Source: Vibrio parahaemolyticus (GTDB lineage Bacteria; Pseudomonadota; Gammaproteobacteria; Enterobacterales; Vibrionaceae). Taken from it: DNA of 64,000 nt. The stretch spans positions 1,550,001 through 1,614,000 of the forward strand of contig NZ_UHIL01000002.1 of NCBI RefSeq assembly GCF_900460535.1, read 5' to 3'. A program made the translations under genes and the position numbers. Numbering within the stretch: position 1 is the first letter of the stretch; each line of letters starts with the position of its first letter. Below, piece after piece: positions 18,842-27,102 of this stretch. The notes beneath the pieces were generated by a model. That model ran no database searches, was not told the origin of the DNA, and worked only from the letters and a program-made list of their open reading frames with translations.

Positions 18842-19752
18842 TAGAACCCGCAGCGACACTTGCTCGTGAACTGCCAAATGTGCCTGGGCTTGAGGAAGGT
18901 ATTATTTCAGGGAAATATAAAGTTTGGGGCGGCGTGGTTCGTTTAGCCAAAGGGCAAGAAGGCGCGGGACAAATTGTCGGGCATTTGGTGATCCCGAACA
19001 ATGCAGCAGAGATGGCCGACAAACTTCAAGGGCAGTTAGGTGCATTGCAAAGCCTCCAAGCTGCGAACCTAGCGATGTCTGGGTTGAACCTTGCTGTGAG
19101 TGCGGCGGGCTTTGCCATTGTTTGCGACAAACTGAATAAAATTTCTGGTGTGCTCAGTCAGCATACTCAAAAACTGGATACGCTTATCGATCTCGCTCAG
19201 AAGCAAGATTTACGAAATACGTTTATCGATGCGGCTGGATTTAGTGGACTCATTAAATCAGCGAAGCAGTTCTCTGAAACCGGCGAGTTCGAACAATTAA
19301 AGTCATTGGTCCCACAAATCAATGAGCAGTATGAATTTACCAAATTCCTTCTTCTTGATGCTACGAGAGCTGCGGCGAACGATGGTTTTATCACTGCTAT
19401 TGACGAAGTGGAGTGCTTATCAGACCGTTTGGTACATTTAGCACTGGTTAAAGCGCATATTAACCAAAAGGTAGGCCACACTCAATTTGCAGTAGAGGCA
19501 ATGGATGACCTCCAAAAAGATTGGTTGGATGTGAACCAAAATATTGCGACGGCGTTAACCGCAAACAAAGCGTTTGTTTGTGAGCTAAGCCGCGATAATG
19601 CCACTAAGGTTAAATCGCTATTGGAATTCCGCCAGCGGCGTGTTCCTGCCATAGAGTATCAAACAAACATGCTCAGACTGTTAAAAGACAAGCCAGAAGC
19701 AGCTCAGTTGTTTGATGCAGCTAACGACGAAATTCTCTTTATAGCGGCATAG
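18832..19752 (+). CDS. Hypothetical protein, partner of the YaaW-like gene
   Basis: 306 aa, not recognised. Residues 70-105 form a hydrophobic Ala/Gly/Leu-rich region (LAMSGLNLAVSAAGFAIV) and the rest is predicted helical, with likely coiled-coil segments (KISGVLSQHTQKLDTLIDLA). It starts inside the YaaW-like gene in another frame and is followed after 23 bp by the start of an ATPase gene. The gene order suggests a membrane-linked multi-protein system, possibly defence, but this is inference. Confidence 0.65.
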   Translation: MPVVEPAATLARELPNVPGLEEGIISGKYKVWGGVVRLAKGQEGAGQIVGHLVIPNNAAEMADKLQGQLGALQSLQAANLAMSGLNLAVSAAGFAIVCDKLNKISGVLSQHTQKLDTLIDLAQKQDLRNTFIDAAGFSGLIKSAKQFSETGEFEQLKSLVPQINEQYEFTKFLLLDATRAAANDGFITAIDEVECLSDRLVHLALVKAHINQKVGHTQFAVEAMDDLQKDWLDVNQNIATALTANKAFVCELSRDNATKVKSLLEFRQRRVPAIEYQTNMLRLLKDKPEAAQLFDAANDEILFIAA

Positions 19753-19775
19753 TTCACACACTTTCAGGGACAAAT

Positions 19776-19853
19776 ATGCGAATTACATCTCTCACAATTG
19801 GCGGCTTTAAAGGGATTAAAGCCGCCAATCCCAGGGGGGGAGTGGATAAGTGA
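19776..19853 (+). pseudogene. Truncated start of an AAA (SMC/RecF-like) ATPase gene
   Basis: ATG 19776, with CAGGGA before it, reads MRITSLTIGGFKGIKAA, the standard N-terminus of SMC/RecF-like AAA ATPases just before the Walker A region, then runs into unrelated codons and a stop at 19851-19853. The Walker A never appears. The last native-looking codons lie in a perfect 14-bp inverted repeat (ATTGGCGGCTTTAA, 5-nt loop AGGGA, TTAAAGCCGCCAAT; 19797-19829). It is the surviving 5' end of the third gene in the YaaW-like operon, lost by deletion. Confidence 0.6.
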
Positions 19854-19942
19854 AACTAGCCATCATTTTGGATATGATATCGATGTTTTCCATTAGTAGA
19901 TGTTATCCCAAACGTCTCTGTCTTATTAAATTCGTAACAAGC

Positions 19943-20025
19943 TTTGTCCAGAAGTGAGTTAATACATCAGCAATAAAAACAAAAAGGCGAACCAAACGGT
20001 TCGCCTTTGTCTATTTAGATTCTAC
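19943..20025 (+). repeat. 83-bp direct repeat, copy 1 (abuts the outer transposon end)
   Basis: Matches 55767-55849 at 81 of 83 positions. It starts TTTGTCCAGAAGTGAG, includes the gcvP-type terminator stem (19983-20008), and ends ATTCTAC immediately before the transposon end TGATCAC at 20026. In copy 2 the same ending lies 5 bp from the gcvP stop codon. The two copies flank the Tn7-like element. Confidence 0.85.
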
Positions 20026-20122
20026 TGATCACAGATAACTAAGTTGGAAACTCTCTCCTCATAAAACTCTCTTTTTAGAGTAATTGATCAGTTCGTAAAA
20101 CCCGAACCCTACTTTGCGAACC
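20026..20122 (+). repeat. Outer left end of the Tn7-like element, single TnsB-type site
   Basis: The terminal TGATCACAG is followed by one site (ATAACTAAGTTGGAAACT, 20035-20052). Sequence after it matches the stretch following the third site of the inner left end (34317-34405), so sites one and three appear fused with about 113 bp lost. With only one site this end may transpose poorly. The rest of 20123-20287 has no gene. Confidence 0.7.
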
Positions 20123-20287
20123 GCACTTTAGGAACCGCCGTTGGTTCCACTGTTTTCGCAATTACGCTCTCAATCTGTGCAACCTTTGTCAGTTCCTAGA
20201 TTTGGTATCAATGATGCTGTTAGTGTTATGTTTTCGACCTGGTTGACGATATAATTATTCTGTAAATAGCTGATTGTAGGGAAATAA

Positions 20288-21475
20288 ATGAAAGTTATTA
20301 GTGATAACAAAACTCTTGAAAAGACGTTGATTAGTTTGATTAGTAATCACGAACAAGTATCAATTGCGGTAGCATGGGCATCGGCCGAGACAAAAGTATT
20401 CAACGCCTTTTTAGCTAACAAAACTAAGATATGTACTTCAACGATTGGGACACATTTTTATCAGACTGATCCCCGTGTTTTGAAAGAGTTTATAGGTAGC
20501 AAGCAAGTACACTTCGTTACTCAAACCAGTGGCGTGTTCCATCCCAAGGTATACCTGTTCAGAACTGGCCTTAAGTGGGAAGCAATTATCGGTAGTTCTA
20601 ATATGACTAACGGAGCGTTCACCTCGAACAACGAGATCAACGTTCATCTTAGTAGCAAAGATGATGAAGGCAATATTTCATTTGATGAACTCTTAGCACA
20701 ACTTAGTAAGTACTTTGAAGTAGGGGTGTCTGTTGACGAAGAGTACGTGAATATATATAAAATTTATCATAAGAAACAGAAGCCTCGTTTAGATAAGTTG
20801 GCGGATCGTTATGGGAAAACAAAAGCATCTAAACCGTTACTTAATAGTGTTGTAATGCAAATGGAATGGCCCGCGTACTTAAACAAGGTTCAGCAAGATG
20901 TTAATCATACAATCTTGACTCGATTAGAACTTCTCGAAACTATCAGAAGTTATTTCAATACATACGATGACTATAAATCTATGCCTTTGGCTGCTCGTAA
21001 AACAATCGCAGGGCTACCCAATGATGTGCATAAGCATTGGGGATGGTTTGGTAGCATGAAAGGTGCTGGGGTTTATCACAGCAATATCAATAATAACAAT
21101 GAGTACATTTCAGAGGCTCTTGAGCATATCCCGCTTTGTGGGGAGATTAGCATATCTCAGTATAATCAGTATGTTGAAACATTTAAGAAAGCATTCCCGA
21201 ATGGTAGAGACGGTATCAGTATTGCCAGTCGTTTACTTGCTATGAAACGTCCAGATTTCTTTGTTTGCATTGACTCCAAAAACAATCGTGCAATGTGTGC
21301 TGACTTTGGTATTAAAGTGTCTGGTATGACCTATGAACGATACTGGGATGAATTGATAAGCCGAATCCACGAATCAGTATGGTTTGATAGTCAGGTGCCT
21401 AGTAAAAAGTTAGAAAAACGAGTTTGGAGAGGTAGAGTTGCATTGCTCGATTGTATCTTTTATGAAGAAGAGTAA
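20288..21475 (+). CDS. PLD-family nuclease-like cargo protein
   Basis: 395 aa. The N-terminal 150 residues resemble the phospholipase D nuclease fold: SIAVAWAS strand, then HPKVYLFRTGLKWEAIIGSS and NMTNGAF, which match the HxK...GSxN signature. The second half (GWFGSMKGAGVYH, NGRDGISIASRLLAMKRPDFFV) is a separate helical domain I do not recognise. Only one HxK half is present, so it would dimerise as other single-motif PLD nucleases do. It is the first gene inside the outer left end, beside restriction remnants, and probably acts in defence against foreign DNA. A GGGAAATA ribosome site precedes the ATG. Confidence 0.65.
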   Translation: MKVISDNKTLEKTLISLISNHEQVSIAVAWASAETKVFNAFLANKTKICTSTIGTHFYQTDPRVLKEFIGSKQVHFVTQTSGVFHPKVYLFRTGLKWEAIIGSSNMTNGAFTSNNEINVHLSSKDDEGNISFDELLAQLSKYFEVGVSVDEEYVNIYKIYHKKQKPRLDKLADRYGKTKASKPLLNSVVMQMEWPAYLNKVQQDVNHTILTRLELLETIRSYFNTYDDYKSMPLAARKTIAGLPNDVHKHWGWFGSMKGAGVYHSNINNNNEYISEALEHIPLCGEISISQYNQYVETFKKAFPNGRDGISIASRLLAMKRPDFFVCIDSKNNRAMCADFGIKVSGMTYERYWDELISRIHESVWFDSQVPSKKLEKRVWRGRVALLDCIFYEEE

Positions 21476-22701
21476 TGTGAATAGGTAAGTGCTCTCAATC
21501 AAAGTGAGTTCTCAACGGTATCCATAATGGGATGGCGTGAACCCCAATAGCTATAACTATGATCTGCTCCAGCCAGACTGGACACTTCATTAAGCGACAT
21601 TTTTCTGTTCAAAGTTAACTGGGCTTAGATACCCAAGAGCACTGTGCCTTCTCGTCCGATTATAATCAACCTCAATGTACTCGAAGACTGTTTGGCGCAT
21701 CTCATCTCTGGTCATGATCGGTTCGTACTGGATCGCTTCAACCTTCATCGAATGGAAGAAGCTCTCAACACACGCATTATCCCAGCAGTTTCCTTTTCTA
21801 GTCATACTTTGCTTTAGATTATAAGCAGTTATGAGGTCTCGATAATCTTTCGAGCAATACTGGCTACCTCTATCTCTATGAAGAATAACCTGCTCAGGGA
21901 ACCCTCGACGGAACAAAGCCATTGATAATGCATCGCAGACCAGTGTTGCCATCATCTTCGTATCCATTGACCAACCAATTACTTGCCGTGAGTAAAGGTC
22001 AATGATCACAGCCAAATACAACCAACCTTCACTTGTGGCAAGATACGTGATATCGCCCGCCCATTTTTGATTCGGAGCCGTTGCAGTAAAGTCCTGAGCT
22101 AGCAAGTTCGAGCTACAGGCATCTTACGCTTGCTGTCCGTTGTACACTTAAACTTGCGTGCCGCTTTCGGCGTTAAATCCTGACGCTTCATGCTGGCTGC
22201 AATGGTTTTAACATTATGGCTATTACCGTTCTCAGCGAGTTCTTTCTGGATACGTCTTGAACCATCTCGACCTTTACTGTTGTCAAAAGCATCTTTGACC
22301 TTTGTATCAAGCTCTTGACGAATTGTCTCGCGCTGGATGGCCTTGTGACGATGCTTAATCCAATAATAAAACCCACTTCGAGAAACCCTGAACACCTTAG
22401 CCATACGGACAACACTGAAGCACAGCAGGTGTTCGAGCATAAATTCATAGCAATCTATTTTAGATTTTTCGCGAAGTAGGTGGCGGCCTTTTTTACGATA
22501 TCTAGCTCTTCTGCTTGTTCTGCTAACTGCCTTTGAGCTTGGCTACTTCAGAGGCTAGCTCTTGCTCTCGCTGACTGGTCGTGGTGTCTTTCTTTACAGC
22601 CTTACGCCAACCGTAGATCTAAGATTCATGCAAGGAGAGCTGTCTTGCTGCCGCAACCACTCCCACTTTCTCTGCTAGCTTCAGGGCTTCGGCTTTAAAT
22701 T

Positions 22702-23982
22702 GGTTCATCTCGGCTTTCCGGGGAAAGCCGCTTTTATCTTTAAGAAGAAGTAATCAGTGTCTCGATAGCCATATCCCATCCGCTTGATTAACTTTATCTT
22801 GTTATTTATCCCTTCAAGCGTACAGGTATTCAGCGGGTAACTTGCTGAAGCAGTAATCCCATGAAGATATGGACGGAGCTTTCGAGCGAACTCTTTAAGT
22901 GGCTTAATTCCACTCTCATTCACTTGCTCCCACCATACCTGCCATAAGTTTTTAGCCTGAAGTTCAGAGCCACAACGCCATAGTTCCTTTAATTGCGCAC
23001 CCAGCAAGTAAGTTGTCATCAAGTCCTGATTCATATTCAATATTTCTGTGAGGTAGCTTTCCTGTTGTGCATTCAAATTATCCCTATTTTTCAATAACAC
23101 CCAGCGCGAACGCTTGACCCATTGCCTTGCTTTTTTATCTTGTTTTAGCTTATTGGCTTGGTCGACTCTGACTTTATCCATCACTTCACGACCAAACTTA
23201 GCAACGACGTGGAACAAGTCGTAAACGATGCGAGCATTTGGGCAATGCTCTTGGACTTCAAGGTCAAAAGCCGTATTCATATCCATTGCTACAGCTTCGA
23301 TATTTTTACCATGCTCACCTAGCTGTTCAAAGAACGGTCGAATATCCTTGCGGCTACGACCTAGTCCTATCCAGATAACCTGATGGCTTTTCGCGTCAGC
23401 AATGACCGTCGCATAGCGGTGCCCTTTAAAAATGGCGAACTCGTCCATGACGAGTTGCCTTAATTCACCCCATTTAACTTGCGGCACTACTTGTTGAAGC
23501 CGACGCTTATCTATCTCTTTGATTGTTTGCCAATGAACGCCTGTCACTTGGGCTATATGTTTAATTGGTAGCAGAGGTAACAACTGTTCTATATAGCTTC
23601 GTAGGCGGTTAGTGATACGAGCATAAGGTTCCAACCAAGATAGCCGCTCTGTTTTAATGCCGCAATTACTGCGTCGGGTTTGAATGGACAGTTCAACGGG
23701 AGCTCCTAACAGTGTAGCTTCCTTCACGTTACGCCACTGATACTCATGTATGGCTTGAGCTTTAAGCCCGCACGGACACTTAGCGATAGAATTAGGTTTG
23801 AGAGTGAGCTTTATTAATGATGCAGTCTGATGAGACTTTACTATATGAAAGCCTTCCCAGAATGAAGATAGGAAAGTATGATTCGACATGAAAACGGTAG
23901 TTTGTGTAGGTTTTGTTTGGCGATAAAACTCTATCACTTACTACCGTTTTTGTTTTTAGTTCCCGCTTATCCGCGATGAACC
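22702..23982 (-). mobile_element. ISL3-family insertion sequence, intact, 1281 bp
   Basis: Imperfect inverted ends GGTTCATCTCGGCTTTCCGG (22702) and GGTTCATCGCGGATAAGCGG (reading in from 23982), flanked by a perfect 8-bp target duplication TTTAAATT (22694-22701 and 23983-23990). The 8-bp size is standard for ISL3. It lies within codons of the IS3 orfA. The perfect duplication means this was the most recent insertion here. Confidence 0.93.
22705..23889 (-). CDS. ISL3-family transposase
   Basis: About 394 aa from ATG 23889 (MSNHTFLSSFWEGF). A zinc-ribbon region comes first (CPCGLKAQAI, then SNCGIKTERL), then an HTH (IKHIAQVTGVHWQTIKEID), then the DDE_Tnp_ISL3 core: VMDEFAIFKGHRYATVIAD, AVAMDMNTAFDLEVQEHCP, IVYDLFHVVAKFGREVMD and the late TLEGINNKIK glutamate. 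The frame is complete and ends within the left inverted repeat, so the element may still be mobile. Confidence 0.9.
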   Translation of the reverse strand: MSNHTFLSSFWEGFHIVKSHQTASLIKLTLKPNSIAKCPCGLKAQAIHEYQWRNVKEATLLGAPVELSIQTRRSNCGIKTERLSWLEPYARITNRLRSYIEQLLPLLPIKHIAQVTGVHWQTIKEIDKRRLQQVVPQVKWGELRQLVMDEFAIFKGHRYATVIADAKSHQVIWIGLGRSRKDIRPFFEQLGEHGKNIEAVAMDMNTAFDLEVQEHCPNARIVYDLFHVVAKFGREVMDKVRVDQANKLKQDKKARQWVKRSRWVLLKNRDNLNAQQESYLTEILNMNQDLMTTYLLGAQLKELWRCGSELQAKNLWQVWWEQVNESGIKPLKEFARKLRPYLHGITASASYPLNTCTLEGINNKIKLIKRMGYGYRDTDYFFLKIKAAFPGKPR

Positions 23983-24045
23983 TTTAAATTCAGGAGAATG
24001 GATAATACGTTTCTTTTTGTTTGTCATGGTTCACCTCGTTAGTGA

Positions 24046-27033
24046 TTGTACTCACTTAACTCGGTGTCCAAAACTGGTGGTGCGGATCAGATCGAGCAAG
24101 CAAAGCAGAGTGCGGAAAAAGTCACGGATACGCACAACTATAACGAGGAAGAAACTCGCACTTATCTTATTGATGTTCTTCTTCACGAGACCGGTTGGAA
24201 ACTAGAACATAAGCGAGATCGTGAATACCCTGTATCAGGTATGCCTATTTCTAAAGTGAACCCTAAGGGCAACGGTAAAGTAGATTATGTGTTGTGGGGG
24301 GATGATGGTACAGCGTTAGCGGTTGTTGAGGCAAAACGCACTCATCGCCGAGCCGAAGATGGGCAACAACAAGCGAAGCTTTACGCTGATTGCTTAGAAA
24401 AACAGTGTGGCGTGCGCCCAGTTATTTTCTACACCAACGGCTATGAAACTCATCTATGGGATGATCATTTTTACCCGCCACGTCAGGTTCAAGGCTTTTA
24501 CACCAAAGCCGAACTTGAGCTTATGGTGAAGCGCCGTACCGACCGCAAACCTTTCTTTGAAAATGGGCTGCCTAACAATAACTTGTTAATTAACAACGAG
24601 ATCACCAACCGTCACTATCAAAAGTCAGCCATCACCAAGCTATTGCAAGACTTTGAACTAGACCATGAGCGCAAAGGGTTATTCGTTATGGCAACGGGTA
24701 CGGGTAAAACTCGTACCGTGATCAGCCTTGTCGATTTGTTGGTGAAGAACGATTGGGTTAAGAACATCTTGTTCCTAGCCGACCGCAATGCACTGTTCAC
24801 CCAAGCCAAGAAGAACTTCGTTAAGCTATTGCCTCGCGTAAGTTGTTCTATTTTGGATTCTGGTCAAAGTAAGAACAACATCGACAGTCGTTTGTATTTC
24901 TCGACATACCCGACCATGAAGAATCTACTGGATCGTGGCGCAGATGAGCGACCATTTGGAGTTGGTCATTTTGATTTAATTGTTGTCGATGAAGCGCACC
25001 GTTCTGTCTACTCGAAATACCGTCAAATCTTCGAGTATTTTGATGGCTTCTTAGTGGGGTTAACAGCCACACCAAAAGATGAAGTTGAAAAAGACACTTA
25101 TGACATTTTTGACCTGCAAAAAGGGATGCCAACCTACGCTTATGAAAACGACAAAGCGTATGACCAAGGCTACCTTGTACCACCAACTAAGATTTCTGTA
25201 GCAACCAAGTTTCTACGTGAAGGAGTTAAGTACAAAGACTTATCACCTGAAGAGCAAGAAGAATGGGAAAGCAAGGCTGAGCTAGAAGATCGAGATGAAG
25301 TATTACCATCCGAGGTAAACAAGTTCTTATTCAACGAAGATACTGCCGAGAAGATGTTTGCTCAGTTAATGAGTAAAGACGACCGTGGCGGTATTCATGT
25401 CGAAGGTGGTGATGTTATTGGTAAAACCATCATCTTTGCAGCCAACAATGATCACGCGGTTTTCCTTGAGAAAATGTTCAATAAGAACTATCCCAAGTGG
25501 GCCGGTAAGTTGGCGCGAGTGATTACCTTTAAAGAAACTTATGCACAAAGCCTCATCGATGAGTTCAGCGGCGATGAAAACAAGATTGACGAATTCGACC
25601 TCAAGAACCCTACATGTCGGATTGCAATCTCCGTAGATATGCTCGATACCGGTATTGATGTACCAGAAGTAGTGAACCTAGTGTTCTTCAAAGTCGTTCG
25701 CTCAAAAGTGAAATTCACCCAGATGATTGGGCGTGGTACACGTTTGTGTAAAGACCTTTTTGATCCGAATGATGATAAGAAAACATTTAAGGTTTTCGAC
25801 TACTGCCAAAACTTTGAGTATTTCGATTCTAACCCTGAAGGTATTGCGGTGGGAGTGGCGAAACCTGTGACTCAACAGGTATTCGAGAAGCGCGTTCTGC
25901 TCAGTACATTACTTAACAGCAGGATGAATAATGAAGAGTTCCGAGAGCAACACCCAGAAGACTGCGAGCGCTATTCTGAGCTAAATCGTTACCAACTGGA
26001 TATGTTGCACCACATTGTCAGCGGGATGAATCTCGATAACTTTATTGTCAGACCGAAGCGTCGAGCGATTGAGCCGTTTTTAGACCGTGAGCATTGGGAT
26101 AACATTGATGACGCTAAGTTTACTGAGCTAGAGAGCCAGATCTCTGTACTACCGACGGAAGCTGAGGCGTTTAACTCAGATGAGCAGCTTAATCATCTAT
26201 CACACCGCTTTGACAGTCTGGTGCTGACTATGCAATTAGACCTTTTAGAAAAAGGTATGATTTCTGAGATGATCCGAGGTCGTGTGGTAGAGTTTGCAGA
26301 GCAGTTAGAAGCCAAGTCAACCATCCCAGCGGTACAAGCGCAACTACAACTGATTCAAGACATCCAGACCCAAGAGTTTTGGCAAGATATCCACTTAGTC
26401 ACGCTGGAAGAGCTACGCCGTAAGTTACGCAATCTCATGTTTGCGTTGGACAAAGATAAAAAAGAGATGGTGTACACCAACTTTGAAGACGAAGTTCAAG
26501 GTGTACACAACGTGACCAACGTGTACAAGAACCCAAGCGTTGATTTAGCCCAGTACCGCAAGAAGGTTGAGCTCTATATTCAAGATCACCAAGACCAGTT
26601 AACAATCCAAAAGCTAAAGCGTAATAAAGCCATTACACAAGCAGACTTAGACGTTTTAGAGGGCTTGTTACTGGAAGCTAGTGGGATGAGCGATGTTGAG
26701 ACATATCGAGAGAAAATCTTGCAAGAAAAGCCTTTAGGTACGTTTATTCGTCAGTTAGTTGGCTTAGATATGAACGCAGCAAAAGAAGCATTCAGTAGCT
26801 TCCTTGATGAAGAAGCTTATAACGCAGAGCAAATTCAATTCGTCGACCAAGTGATCGACTATCTCGTTAGCAACGGCATTCTCGATATGTCACAACTCTT
26901 CGAACCACCATTTACTGATAACCACGGCGAAAGCGCCTACGGCTTCTTTGGTGAAGGGACTGTGGTGGAGTTGTTCGGAGTTATTCGTAAGGTAAATGCG
27001 AACGCTGTGGTAGCAGAAAGCCAGAGCGCTTAG
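24046..27033 (+). CDS. hsdR: Type I restriction endonuclease R subunit (HsdR, EcoEI type), N-terminally truncated by IS3
   Basis: The frame opens inside the IS3 right end, so its first 14 codons are IS-derived. Native sequence starts about EQAKQSAEKV. Nuclease motif: KVDYVLWGDDGTALAVVEAKR (Asp and E-x-K). SF2 motor: ATGTGKTRTVISL, VVDEAHRSVYSKY, LVGLTATPKDEV and QMIGRGTRLCKDLF. An EcoEI-type C-terminal domain follows to about 980. Family members usually have roughly 100-150 more N-terminal residues. No hsdM or hsdS is present; the space to the left is filled by the IS, so they were probably deleted. Restriction activity is doubtful without them. Confidence 0.85.
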   Translation: MYSLNSVSKTGGADQIEQAKQSAEKVTDTHNYNEEETRTYLIDVLLHETGWKLEHKRDREYPVSGMPISKVNPKGNGKVDYVLWGDDGTALAVVEAKRTHRRAEDGQQQAKLYADCLEKQCGVRPVIFYTNGYETHLWDDHFYPPRQVQGFYTKAELELMVKRRTDRKPFFENGLPNNNLLINNEITNRHYQKSAITKLLQDFELDHERKGLFVMATGTGKTRTVISLVDLLVKNDWVKNILFLADRNALFTQAKKNFVKLLPRVSCSILDSGQSKNNIDSRLYFSTYPTMKNLLDRGADERPFGVGHFDLIVVDEAHRSVYSKYRQIFEYFDGFLVGLTATPKDEVEKDTYDIFDLQKGMPTYAYENDKAYDQGYLVPPTKISVATKFLREGVKYKDLSPEEQEEWESKAELEDRDEVLPSEVNKFLFNEDTAEKMFAQLMSKDDRGGIHVEGGDVIGKTIIFAANNDHAVFLEKMFNKNYPKWAGKLARVITFKETYAQSLIDEFSGDENKIDEFDLKNPTCRIAISVDMLDTGIDVPEVVNLVFFKVVRSKVKFTQMIGRGTRLCKDLFDPNDDKKTFKVFDYCQNFEYFDSNPEGIAVGVAKPVTQQVFEKRVLLSTLLNSRMNNEEFREQHPEDCERYSELNRYQLDMLHHIVSGMNLDNFIVRPKRRAIEPFLDREHWDNIDDAKFTELESQISVLPTEAEAFNSDEQLNHLSHRFDSLVLTMQLDLLEKGMISEMIRGRVVEFAEQLEAKSTIPAVQAQLQLIQDIQTQEFWQDIHLVTLEELRRKLRNLMFALDKDKKEMVYTNFEDEVQGVHNVTNVYKNPSVDLAQYRKKVELYIQDHQDQLTIQKLKRNKAITQADLDVLEGLLLEASGMSDVETYREKILQEKPLGTFIRQLVGLDMNAAKEAFSSFLDEEAYNAEQIQFVDQVIDYLVSNGILDMSQLFEPPFTDNHGESAYGFFGEGTVVELFGVIRKVNANAVVAESQSA

Positions 27034-27102
27034 AGCTTGATTTTAAATTAAGATAAACTTAGTTATCAAGAGGATGAAATCCTTTTGAACCCAAGGGTAT
27101 GT

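Larger units (their letters stand above)
21590..24027 (-). pseudogene. IS3-family transposase (orfA plus orfB), triply disrupted
   Basis: orfA starts at ATG 24027 (MTNKKKRIIHSPEFK) and continues after the ISL3 insertion as AEALKLAEKVGVVAAARQLS, then meets an in-frame TAG just before IYGWRK. orfB begins near 22440 with an HTH_21-like domain (YYWIKHRHKA, DGSRRI) and frameshifts near 22100. The DDE core follows in another frame: [23 protein letters not shown] and [15 protein letters not shown] one-base change would rejoin the two halves. It cannot make active transposase. Confidence 0.85.
21560..24089 (-). mobile_element. IS3-family insertion sequence, interrupted by ISL3
   Basis: Matching ends TGATCTGCTCCAGCCAG (21560) and, reading inward from the right, TGATCCGCACCACCAG (24089) bound the element, each with TGGACAC a few bases in. 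Without the nested ISL3 it is about 1.24 kb. It carries orfA and orfB on the minus strand, both damaged. No target duplication is evident. Its right end cuts into the restriction gene at 24090. Confidence 0.8.
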
